Source: DASXMX01 sp035483795 (GTDB lineage Bacteria > Planctomycetota > Phycisphaerae > Tepidisphaerales > Tepidisphaeraceae). Taken from it: a DNA stretch of 10,543 bases. Location: assembly GCA_035483795.1 (NCBI GenBank), contig DATHPP010000015.1, positions 1-10,543 of the forward strand, written 5' to 3'. Below are positions 1 to 6,184 of this stretch, one piece after another (positions within the stretch are counted from its first letter, which is position 1; every line of letters begins with the position of its first letter). The translations under genes and the position numbers were made by a program. Under the pieces are notes generated by a model. It ran no database searches and was not told where the DNA came from. It was given only the letters and a program-made list of their open reading frames with translations.

Positions 1-53
1 TACAGCCAACTGGGTCTCTTGGCAACGACCTTCGCCGGCCACGGCTCGCTCGT

Positions 54-503
54 TCAGCCCTCGATGTGGGTGATCTGACTGGCGACTTGCCGCCAGCCTC
101 CCGCCGTTTTCACGAAGGTATCGGTGAACGCGTAATCGCCGCTGATGTCGTTGCCGTCCCAAGTGCCCTTGACGTTGGCCCGGCCAATAACGACGGCACA
201 TTCGCCGTAAACCCGCGTTTTCATGTCGCTGTACTCGATCGCTTCGATCTTAAATGACCCATCCTTGATCTTCCCAACGTACGAATCTTTGTCGACCACG
301 CGGCCGACCGAAATCGTCAGCGTGTAGTCATCGGCCAGCATCTGCTCCAGGGGCTTGGCATCCATTTTCTTGGCCGGGTCGACCCATTGCTGCTCCATTT
401 TCTCCAAACTCTTGGCCACATTGTCGTTGCTCGCGGCCTGACCGAAGGCTACGACCGCCGTGGACGCCAGGGCCAGTAATCCGAACATTTGCGAGATCCG
501 CAT
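54..503 (-). CDS. Secreted DUF4440 / NTF2-like protein
   Basis: The 149-residue product starts with a classic signal peptide (MRISQ, then a hydrophobic run at about residues 6-20, with a likely cut near AFGQA-A at 20-24). The mature part fits the small cone-shaped NTF2/SnoaL fold in its DUF4440 form. An N-terminal helix with LEKMEQQW (33-40) and MLADDYTL (55-62) is followed by strands carrying GRVVDKDSYV, RVYGECAVVIGRANVKG (97-113) and the closing FTDTFVKTAGGWRQVASQ segment (129-143). Such domains are used as ligand pockets or enzymes, but no specific catalytic residues can be assigned here, so substrate and role are unknown. The protein is expected outside the cytoplasm. The start is supported by GGGAG at 510-514, six bases upstream of ATG 503. 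It is transcribed away from the 676-1323 gene across a 172-base divergent gap and appears to be a single-gene unit. Confidence 0.85.
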   Translation of the reverse strand: MRISQMFGLLALASTAVVAFGQAASNDNVAKSLEKMEQQWVDPAKKMDAKPLEQMLADDYTLTISVGRVVDKDSYVGKIKDGSFKIEAIEYSDMKTRVYGECAVVIGRANVKGTWDGNDISGDYAFTDTFVKTAGGWRQVASQITHIEG

Positions 504-663
504 ATCATGCTCCCAAAGAAGTTCTCAGGCTCTTTCTAAAACCGTCCGTCGCCCCGCATGTTACCCGAGCGGCATGGCGGGAAAAGAGGTGTTTCGTTTC
601 CGCTCGAGGGATTGCGGGTCTAAGATGAAACCTTCGCGGAACGCACACGATCCATTAGCCAGC

Positions 664-668
664 AGGAG
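664..668 (+). promoter_or_regulatory. Ribosome binding site fixing the start at 676
   Basis: AGGAG lies seven bases upstream of ATG 676. The reading frame stays open upstream to 460, but that extension would run into the divergent gene's start and hide the signal peptide, so this site decides the start. Confidence 0.7.
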
Positions 669-675
669 ACCAATC

Positions 676-1323
676 ATGAGTCGAAAAACGGTGCGATGCA
701 TTTTACCCGCGCTGTTCGTGTTCTTGGGCGCCTCGAACCTGCGCGCGGACGCCAAGCCGGACCTTTCCACTCCGAAGCAAGCGGCGGCGGCGTTCGCGAC
801 CGGTCTCCAGCGGGGCGATCTGGCGGCGATCAAGAACAGCACCGTCGGCGCCCCGGACGATTACCAGCTCATCAACACCATGGCCCGCATGGTCGGCGCC
901 GCCAACAAGCTTCGCGAGGCGGCCGTCGCGCGATTCGGTCCTGAAGAAGGAAAGAAGATCGCGGCCAGCACTGTCTCGAATTCCGACCCGTCCAAGGAAC
1001 TCAGCGAAAGTTCCGAGAAGGTCGAGGGCGACACCGCCACCATACTCAAGCCCGGCGCCAACCCGGAGAATGCGCTCAAATTGCGCAAGGTCGACGGCCA
1101 ATGGAAAGTCGATCTCAGCCAGTTCCCCCAAAAACAGACACTTTCCAAGACCATTCCGATGCTCGACGCCGTTCAGAAAGTCCTGGTGCAGGCGACGACG
1201 GATGTTTCCAACGGAAAATATGCGACCGCCGACGAAGCCCAGCAGGCAATCCAGCAGACGATGTTTCAGGTGATGGCCGCTGAAGCGCAGAAAATGGCGC
1301 CGCAGAAGCAGAATCAGAATTAG
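676..1323 (+). CDS. Secreted protein of unknown function, first gene of the pot cluster
   Basis: From ATG 676 the product is 215 residues. It begins with a signal peptide (MSRKTVR, hydrophobic core about 8-20, likely cut after LRA-DA near residues 23-26). The next stretch, STPKQAAAAFATGLQRGDLAAIKNS, resembles the opening helix of NTF2-like domains that begin 'TP..AA.AF...L..GD', but the rest is too diverged for a firm family call. A strand-like LKLRKVDGQWKVDLSQF segment (about 135-151) matches the 'v.vDGeWKvd' strand of such domains. The C-terminus is a Gln/Ala/Met-rich helix (about residues 185-215) ending in QKQNQN. The stop is nine bases before potC, so co-transcription is likely. A role with the transporter is only suggested by position; it could equally be an unrelated envelope protein. 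Confidence 0.8.
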   Translation: MSRKTVRCILPALFVFLGASNLRADAKPDLSTPKQAAAAFATGLQRGDLAAIKNSTVGAPDDYQLINTMARMVGAANKLREAAVARFGPEEGKKIAASTVSNSDPSKELSESSEKVEGDTATILKPGANPENALKLRKVDGQWKVDLSQFPQKQTLSKTIPMLDAVQKVLVQATTDVSNGKYATADEAQQAIQQTMFQVMAAEAQKMAPQKQNQN

Positions 1324-1332
1324 TCTCGCCCT

Positions 1333-2130
1333 ATGCCGCGAACCACTCTATCACGACGTCTGCTGGCGATCTGGACCGTCATGGTCCTGGCCTTTCTGTA
1401 TCTACCGATCGTCCTGATCGTCGTCTTCTCCTTCAACCAATCCACGCAAAACGTCGTCTGGGAAGGTTTCACGTGGCGGTGGTATGGGCAGGTGTGGCGC
1501 GACGCGCCGCTCATGACGGCGCTGTGGAACAGCGTCGTGATCGCTACGGCAACGACGTTGATCGCGTCGGTCCTCGGCACGATCGCCGGCTGGCTGCTCT
1601 ACCGTTACCGGTTTCCGGCGGCGAAGCTGGTGCAAGGGCTGATTTTCTTCCCGATGGTGGTCCCCGAGATCATCATGGGGGTGAGCCTGCTGCTGCTCTT
1701 CAGCCTGCTGCACGTCGAGCTGGGATTCACGACGGTCATCATCGCTCACGTCACATTCTGTTTTCCGTTCGTGATGATCGCGGTGGGAGCGCGGCTCCAG
1801 GGGCTGGATCCGTCGCTGGAAGAAGCCGCGATGGATCTGGGCGCGACGCCGCTCTGGGCGTTCGTGAAGGTGATCCTGCCCTACCTGCTGCCGGCGATCG
1901 TCGCCGGGGCCCTGATGGCTTTCACGCTCTCGATCGATGAATTCGTCGTCACCTACTTCACCTACAGCGCCGCCTCGATCACCCTGCCAGTGAAGATTTA
2001 CGGGATGATCAAGCCGGGATTGGACCCATCGATCAACGCGCTGTCGACGCTGCTGATCGCGGCCACGGTCGTATTGGTGCTGGCGGCCGATGCGGTCCGG
2101 CGCTTGTCCGGCGCTCCGGCACAACTTTGA
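1333..2130 (+). CDS. potC: Polyamine-type ABC transporter permease PotC
   Basis: This 265-residue inner-membrane protein has the length and plan of PotC, the second permease of spermidine/putrescine importers. Six membrane spans can be placed at roughly residues 10-33, 64-90, 98-125, 131-152, 183-203 and 235-253. The conserved cytoplasmic EAA loop that docks on the ATPase is clear at 163-183 (EEAAMDLGATPLWAFVKVILP, with the invariant Gly at 170). Near the C-terminus SIDEFVVTYF (200-209) and TLPVKIYGMIKPGLDPSINALST (217-239) are typical of the family. No good ribosome binding site precedes ATG 1333, which fits translational coupling to the gene ending at 1323. The stop is 11 bases before the likely potD ATG and overlaps a possible TTG start at 2127. 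The partner permease PotB and ATPase PotA are not seen here, so they must be encoded elsewhere or further left. The exact substrate (putrescine, spermidine or another cation) cannot be read from this subunit. Confidence 0.93.
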   Translation: MPRTTLSRRLLAIWTVMVLAFLYLPIVLIVVFSFNQSTQNVVWEGFTWRWYGQVWRDAPLMTALWNSVVIATATTLIASVLGTIAGWLLYRYRFPAAKLVQGLIFFPMVVPEIIMGVSLLLLFSLLHVELGFTTVIIAHVTFCFPFVMIAVGARLQGLDPSLEEAAMDLGATPLWAFVKVILPYLLPAIVAGALMAFTLSIDEFVVTYFTYSAASITLPVKIYGMIKPGLDPSINALSTLLIAATVVLVLAADAVRRLSGAPAQL

Positions 2131-2141
2131 ATTCCTCTCCC

Positions 2142-3164
2142 ATGACCAGAATCCCCCTCCTCCTGTTCTTGACGGCGGCCGTCCTGACTCAAGGTTGCGA
2201 CCGCCGGCAGACGCCCTCGCTGAATCTCTTTGCCTGGTCGGAATACGTCCCGCAGGAGGTGATCGAGGGCTTCACCAAAGAGACCGGCGTCAAAGTCAAC
2301 TACGAGACCTACGACTCCAACGAGGCGATGATCACCAAGCTCTCGCAGGGCTCGACCCGGTACGATCTGATTCAACCGTCGGAGTACGCGGTGGAGAACC
2401 TGATCCGCCGCAACATGCTCGAGCCGCTCGGCGAGTCGCAGATTCCCAATACGAAGAACCTCGACGAAGCCTATCGCAATCCGTCCTACGACCCCGGCCT
2501 GAAATACTCCCGGCCCTACATGGCGGGGACGGTCGGCATCGTGGTGAATTCGGACATCGTCAAAGACCCGATTCGCGGCTTTGCCGATGTATTCCAGCCG
2601 AAATACCGGGGCCGCATTGTGGCGGTCAACGACGACCGGGAAATCGTCTCCTGGGCGTTTGACGTGCTGAAAATTCCCATCAACGACGTCACGCCGGCCA
2701 ATCTTCAGAAGGCCAGACCGCTCATCAAAAGTTGGTTGTCGCTGGTGAAAGTGTTCGATTCGGACAACCCCAGGGCGCCGCTCTTGAGCGGCGACTGCGA
2801 CATCGGCGTCGTCTACAGCGGCGACGCCGCCAAGCTCTACGAGCAGAACCACAAGTTCCGCTACATCCTGCCGGAGGAGGGGGCGCATCAGTTTGTCGAC
2901 AGCCTTTGCATCCCGCGCGGCGCGGCCCACAAGGAGGCAGCCGAGCAGTTCATCAACTACATCCTCCGCCCCGAAGTGAGCAAAATCATCTCCGACAAAT
3001 TCCCCTACACGAATCCCAACGCCGAGGCCCGGAAGCTGTCGAGCAAGGAGCAACTGGACAATCCGGCCAGCTATCCCCGGGCCGGGCACGTGGAAGTCTT
3101 CCACGACATCGGCCCGGCGACGCAACAGATCAGCGCCATGATGACCGAACTCCGTAGCGGATGA
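2142..3164 (+). CDS. potD: Polyamine-binding lipoprotein PotD
   Basis: This is the substrate-binding protein of the importer, 340 residues from ATG 2142. A lipoprotein signal peptide ends in LTQGC with the lipidated Cys at 19, so the mature protein should be membrane-anchored outside the cytoplasm. The mature start NLFAWSEYVPQEVIEGFTKE closely matches the E. coli PotD opening. By hand alignment, pocket residues W34, Y37, S83, Y85, D168, E171 and D257 of E. coli PotD correspond to W32, Y35, S80, Y82, D164, E167 and D253 here, so the acidic amine-binding residues are kept. W229 and W255 appear replaced by Y225 and F251, which could alter chain-length preference. A TTG at 2127 overlapping the potC stop (TTGA) would add five residues; I prefer ATG 2142 because it gives a compact signal peptide. 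Neither start has a clear ribosome binding site, and coupling to potC is likely. The gene is followed by a 140-base palindrome that may end the transcript. Confidence 0.93.
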   Translation: MTRIPLLLFLTAAVLTQGCDRRQTPSLNLFAWSEYVPQEVIEGFTKETGVKVNYETYDSNEAMITKLSQGSTRYDLIQPSEYAVENLIRRNMLEPLGESQIPNTKNLDEAYRNPSYDPGLKYSRPYMAGTVGIVVNSDIVKDPIRGFADVFQPKYRGRIVAVNDDREIVSWAFDVLKIPINDVTPANLQKARPLIKSWLSLVKVFDSDNPRAPLLSGDCDIGVVYSGDAAKLYEQNHKFRYILPEEGAHQFVDSLCIPRGAAHKEAAEQFINYILRPEVSKIISDKFPYTNPNAEARKLSSKEQLDNPASYPRAGHVEVFHDIGPATQQISAMMTELRSG

Positions 3165-3172
3165 TGTATCGG

Positions 3173-3315
3173 GCAAATGACGAATCTCGAATGACGAATC
3201 GAATTCGAAGAACCGAATATCGAATGACGAAACAGGGCCGAGGCACTCGTTTCGTCATTCGATCATTTGTTATTCGGATTTGATTCGTCATTCGTCATTC
3301 GAGTTTCGTCATTCA
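3173..3315. repeat. Long imperfect palindrome of GAATGACGAA words
   Basis: Almost the whole gap between potD and the PAP2 gene is one nested inverted repeat. The core is a perfect 15-base stem (3219-3233 with 3249-3263, ATCGAATGACGAAAC) around a 15-base loop. Outside it, CCGAATA (3213-3219) matches TATTCGG (3271-3277), CTCGAATGACGAAT (3186-3199) matches 3282-3303, and AATGACGAA (3176-3184) matches 3305-3313. The right arm carries one extra tandem 7-mer, so the outer pairing has a bulge. Three copies of the word read forward and four in reverse. There is no T-run, so it is not a standard intrinsic terminator, but as RNA it could form a long hairpin that protects or ends the potCD message. It may belong to a dispersed intergenic repeat family. 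Confidence 0.88.
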
Positions 3316-3346
3316 GCGCCCTTGCCGCCCCCCGGCTGACTATCTC

Positions 3347-4036
3347 ATGTCCCACCCGCTCTCCGACAGCCTCCGCACACTCGCCACGCGCCACGGCCGC
3401 ACGCTGCTGGCGGTGCTGGCGATCGTGCTGGGCGTCTGGGGATTGATCTCGCTCACCGACACCGTACAGGAGGGCCACACGCAGAAGTTCGACATGCGGG
3501 TGATCCTCTGGTTCGTGCACCATCCCGGGCCGCCGTGGCTGGCGGACATGGCCCGCGACGTCACGGCGCTGGGCGGCGTGGCGGTCCTGACGCTGGTCAC
3601 GCTCGCCGTCGTCGGATACCTCCTGATCGCCCGCAAACGCGGGGCAGCACTGCTGGTGGTGATTGCGGTGACGGGAGGCCTGCTGATCGGCGGGCTGCTC
3701 AAGCACCTGATCGACCGCGACCGCCCGCCGCGGGAATTTCAAACGACCTACGTTTTCACTCACAGCTTCCCCAGCGGCCATTCGATGCTCTCAGCGGTTA
3801 CATATCTGACGCTGGGCGCCTTGCTCGCCCAGGTCATGCCGGGGCGCCTGCTCAAACTGTATTTCATTGTGCTGGCACTGATTCTGACGTTACTCGTGGG
3901 GCTGAGCCGGGTCTATCTTCGGGTGCATTGGCCCACCGACGTGCTGGCCGGCTGGACCGCCGGGCTGGTCTGGGCCATCCTCTGCTTAATGGTCGCGCGT
4001 GTCTTGCAACGCAAGGGCGCGGTCGAAGAGGGGTGA
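3347..4036 (+). CDS. PAP2-family membrane phosphatase
   Basis: This 229-residue integral membrane protein belongs to the type 2 phosphatidic acid phosphatase family, which removes phosphate from lipid phosphates such as phosphatidate, phosphatidylglycerol phosphate or undecaprenyl pyrophosphate. All three signature motifs are intact: KHLIDRDRP at 119-127 (K119, R126, P127), PSGHS at 142-146 (catalytic-site H145), and SRVYLRVHWPTD at 187-198 (R188, nucleophile H194, D198). About six spans are visible, near residues 18-37, 74-95, 99-118, 147-163, 169-186 and 199-220, and the motifs sit at one membrane face. Length is normal for bacterial members. ATG 3347 has no obvious ribosome binding site. 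The gene is alone between the potD-side palindrome and the convergent YkgJ-like gene 14 bases away. The specific lipid substrate is not visible from sequence; the undecaprenyl pyrophosphate and PgpB-like alternatives cannot be separated. Confidence 0.92.
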   Translation: MSHPLSDSLRTLATRHGRTLLAVLAIVLGVWGLISLTDTVQEGHTQKFDMRVILWFVHHPGPPWLADMARDVTALGGVAVLTLVTLAVVGYLLIARKRGAALLVVIAVTGGLLIGGLLKHLIDRDRPPREFQTTYVFTHSFPSGHSMLSAVTYLTLGALLAQVMPGRLLKLYFIVLALILTLLVGLSRVYLRVHWPTDVLAGWTAGLVWAILCLMVARVLQRKGAVEEG

Positions 4037-4037
4037 C

Positions 4038-4056
4038 CTCGAATGACGCATCATTT
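4038..4056. repeat. Solitary copy of the CTCGAATGACG word
   Basis: CTCGAATGACG followed by CATCATTT occupies the 14-base convergent gap between the PAP2 and YkgJ-like genes and covers the latter's stop codon. The first 11 bases are identical to those at 3186-3196 in the large palindrome. This could be a degenerate leftover of the same repeat or chance. Confidence 0.4.
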
Positions 4057-4590
4057 CCGCGCCGAGGTCGGCGGGTTTTCCGGCCAATCCTCCGCATCCC
4101 GCAGCGCCTCGATCTGCTGGCGGGTAAACTTTCGCGACCCGCAACCCATGCCGGGGCATTTCTTTGACGCTAGCTCCCACATCCGTTTGTCCGACAGGTT
4201 GCTCTCCCAGAACGGCCAGGTGCGGCACTGGAGCGGCCGCACCGGATAGATCGCACACCCGCGCCGCTTGGTCGGTATCGCTTCGCCCGGCGCCAGCTCC
4301 TTTGGCCGTTTCGATCTCGGCGTCTCCATCTCTCGGAGGAAAATGCAGTCGTAATTCCCGTTGGGCATTCTGCGTTCTTTGAGGCTGATGCGACCGCCAA
4401 TCTTTCGGCAGTACTTCGCGAGCACCTCCTGCGACGTGAGTTTCAGAAACTCAGCCAGCCGGCCGACTTCCTCCATGGAAATCCAGACGAACCCCGGCCC
4501 GCCGGTACAGCAGTTCCCGCACTGCGTGCAGGTGAAACTCAGGCCATCGGCATACCAGGGGTCAGACGAAGGAAGCACTTCCAGTTGCAC
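4051..4590 (-). CDS. YkgJ-family cysteine cluster protein
   Basis: This 179-residue cytoplasmic protein carries the YkgJ (UPF0153) pattern of conserved cysteines, thought to bind a zinc ion or an iron-sulfur centre. The opening cluster is FTCTQCGNCC (C21, C24, C27, C28), followed by GFVWIS. The second half has the typical CAIYPVRPLQCRTWPFW segment (112-128, C112 and C122) and two more cysteines at C145 and C150; C61 and C82 may also take part. The biochemical function of the family is unsettled, so none is assigned. The start codon is GTG 4590 with no clear ribosome binding site. An in-frame stop lies a few codons upstream, so no longer start is available. It is divergent from the beta-propeller gene (92-base gap) and convergent with the PAP2 gene. 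Length is slightly above small family members because of a Lys/Arg-rich insert around 86-111. Confidence 0.9.
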   Translation of the reverse strand: MQLEVLPSSDPWYADGLSFTCTQCGNCCTGGPGFVWISMEEVGRLAEFLKLTSQEVLAKYCRKIGGRISLKERRMPNGNYDCIFLREMETPRSKRPKELAPGEAIPTKRRGCAIYPVRPLQCRTWPFWESNLSDKRMWELASKKCPGMGCGSRKFTRQQIEALRDAEDWPENPPTSARK

Positions 4591-4682
4591 TGGTGGATCA
4601 TAGTCGAGTCATCGACCGATGTTCAGCGTCAAATCGCGCGCGCTCCATCTTCGGCACTGGGCGCTTTTGCCTTGCCGGGCCA

Positions 4683-6017
4683 ATGAGCGGGCGGATATCG
4701 TATCCGCTTGTGAAATCCTATTCATCCGGACCGAAACGTGAACTGACGACGTTGTCCATCGTCGCCGGGCTGCTAGGCGCGATGGCGTTGTCCGCTGCAC
4801 CGACGAACCCATCCTCCGGCGCGGACTCGCCATGGTGTCGTTTTCGCGGGCCCAATGGTTCGGGACTCAGCGACGCCGACATTCCGGCGCAATGGACCGA
4901 CAAGGATTTCAATTGGAAGACGACGCTGCCGGGCGGCGGACACTCCTCGCCCATCCTCTGGAAAGACCGCATCTTCCTGCTCTGCGCCAACGACCAGACC
5001 GGCGAGCATATGGTCGTCTGCGTCAACGCCCCCGACGGCTCGATCCGCTGGATCAAGTCATACGCGGCCCACGCTTATCATCATCACGAGTACAACAGCT
5101 TCGCCAGCAACTCCTGCTGCGCCGATGAGAAGCACGTCTACGTCTGCTGGAGCACGCCCGAAGAGCTCTCGGTCCTGGCCCTCGATCACGACGGCAATGA
5201 ACTCTGGAAGCGCGACCTGGGCGAGTTTGTCAGCCAGCACGGGGGCGGGCAGTCGCCGATCGTGCTCGGCGATCGCGTCATCGTCACCGACGACAATGAA
5301 GGGCCCGACAGTTTCCTGTTCGCGCTCAATCGCGACACCGGCGCCATTCTGTGGAAAATCCCGCGCGGGCACAGCGACAAGTTCTGCGCGTCGACGCCGT
5401 GTGTATTTCAGCCCAAAAACGGACCGCCCGAGCTGATCTTCACAAGCAAAGCGCACGGCTTCACCGCCGTCGATCCTCAATCGGGGCGCATCATCTGGGA
5501 ACTGGACAAGGTCTTCGACGCCCGCGCAGTTTCCTCACCCTACATTGCGGACGGTTTGATCTACGGCTCGTGTGGAGACGGGCCGACGGGGCACCAGTTT
5601 GCCGCCGTCCGCCCCAGCGACGACGGGCAGTCCGCCAAAGTTGAATTCCTGTTCAAGAAAATGGTGCCGTACGTTCCGACTTCGATCGTCAAGAACGGCT
5701 TGCTCTTCTACGTCACCGACAATGGCGTGATGCGCTGCATCAAGGCCGCCACCGGCGAGCCCGTCTGGACGCATCGGCTCGATGGCTCGTACTTCGGCTC
5801 CTTCGTCTGCGCCGGCGACAAGCTGTTCATCCTCTCCAAGGAAGGCGAGTGCTACGTCATCGCCGCTTCCGACTCATTCCAACTCTTGGCCCGAAATCCG
5901 CTCAAGCTGGAGGACTCCGAAGCCCGCGCTCCCATGCTCCCGACAACCCCCGCGATCGCCGGTGGGAAAATGTACGTCCGCACTTACACTCACCTGGTCT
6001 GCGTCAGCGGGCGATAA
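4683..6017 (+). CDS. Secreted PQQ-like beta-propeller repeat protein
   Basis: The product is 444 residues from ATG 4683. A signal peptide or N-terminal anchor covers about 18-40 (KRELTT then a hydrophobic core, AMALSAAP). The mature part begins with WCRFRGPNGSGLSD (51-64), a hallmark of a large family of exported propeller proteins in Planctomycetota and Verrucomicrobiota. Repeating strands of the type 'x(A/L)x(D)xxGxxxW' are visible at 114-123 (VNAPDGSIRW), 167-175 (LDHDGNELW), 215-224 (LNRDTGAILW), 263-272 (VDPQSGRIIW) and 353-362 (IKAATGEPVW), fitting a seven-blade propeller. There are no dehydrogenase catalytic residues that I can point to, so binding of PQQ itself is doubtful and the role is probably a scaffold or ligand-binding one. 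A His-rich HAYHHHEYN (130-138) is unusual. The frame is open back to GTG 4593; ATG 4683 is preferred because it leaves room for the divergent YkgJ promoter. GTG 4710 would give a more compact signal peptide and is a real alternative. Confidence 0.88.
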   Translation: MSGRISYPLVKSYSSGPKRELTTLSIVAGLLGAMALSAAPTNPSSGADSPWCRFRGPNGSGLSDADIPAQWTDKDFNWKTTLPGGGHSSPILWKDRIFLLCANDQTGEHMVVCVNAPDGSIRWIKSYAAHAYHHHEYNSFASNSCCADEKHVYVCWSTPEELSVLALDHDGNELWKRDLGEFVSQHGGGQSPIVLGDRVIVTDDNEGPDSFLFALNRDTGAILWKIPRGHSDKFCASTPCVFQPKNGPPELIFTSKAHGFTAVDPQSGRIIWELDKVFDARAVSSPYIADGLIYGSCGDGPTGHQFAAVRPSDDGQSAKVEFLFKKMVPYVPTSIVKNGLLFYVTDNGVMRCIKAATGEPVWTHRLDGSYFGSFVCAGDKLFILSKEGECYVIAASDSFQLLARNPLKLEDSEARAPMLPTTPAIAGGKMYVRTYTHLVCVSGR

Positions 6018-6110
6018 GCATTTGGGGGCGTTAGCCGGGCACTGATTCGTCTTCGGTAAGGCTTCCCCGTCTTCTCCGGTGTGGGCCAGTCGGGCAACCG
6101 GAAACTCAAT

Positions 6111-6182
6111 TGGGAGGGCGAGGCTCCTGCCAAGCTTTGGCTTGCGGTCGCGGAAAAAGCGGCTGGGCGGGAGCCTCTCCCA
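6111..6182. repeat. Imperfect palindrome (GGGAGGGCGAGGCTCC type) at a convergent junction
   Basis: The left arm TGGGAGGGCGAGGCTCCTGCC starts at 6111, and the right arm GGCGGGAGCCTCTCCCA ends at 6182. They are inverted copies, differing by a three-base bulge and one or two mismatches. The interior holds a run AAAAA (6153-6157) between two GC-rich segments. The element ends two bases before the kinase stop codon and follows the beta-propeller gene by 93 bases, so it could stop transcription from both sides. The words resemble a dispersed intergenic repeat I associate with planctomycete genomes; that is recollection, not a search. Confidence 0.75.
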
Positions 6183-6184
6183 GA

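Noticed and set aside
1..78. A plus-strand frame open from the left edge to a stop at 76-78, possibly the tail of an upstream gene.
   Set aside because: Only 25 codons, no recognisable motif, and it would overlap the end of the convergent DUF4440-like gene. Nothing supports it beyond being open.
460..675. The 72-codon upstream extension of the 676-1323 gene.
   Set aside because: It overlaps the start of the divergent gene, reads as low-quality Arg/Ser-rich sequence and would bury the signal peptide; AGGAG at 664-668 supports ATG 676.
1998..3176. A 392-codon minus-strand open frame opposite potD and the end of potC.
   Set aside because: It is the antisense of genes with unmistakable PotC and PotD motifs, and its Val/Asp/Arg-rich composition is typical of a GC-rich shadow frame.
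4593..4682. A 30-codon N-terminal extension of the beta-propeller protein from GTG 4593.
   Set aside because: It would start two bases from the divergent YkgJ-like start codon, leave no room for promoters, and push the signal peptide core past residue 50.
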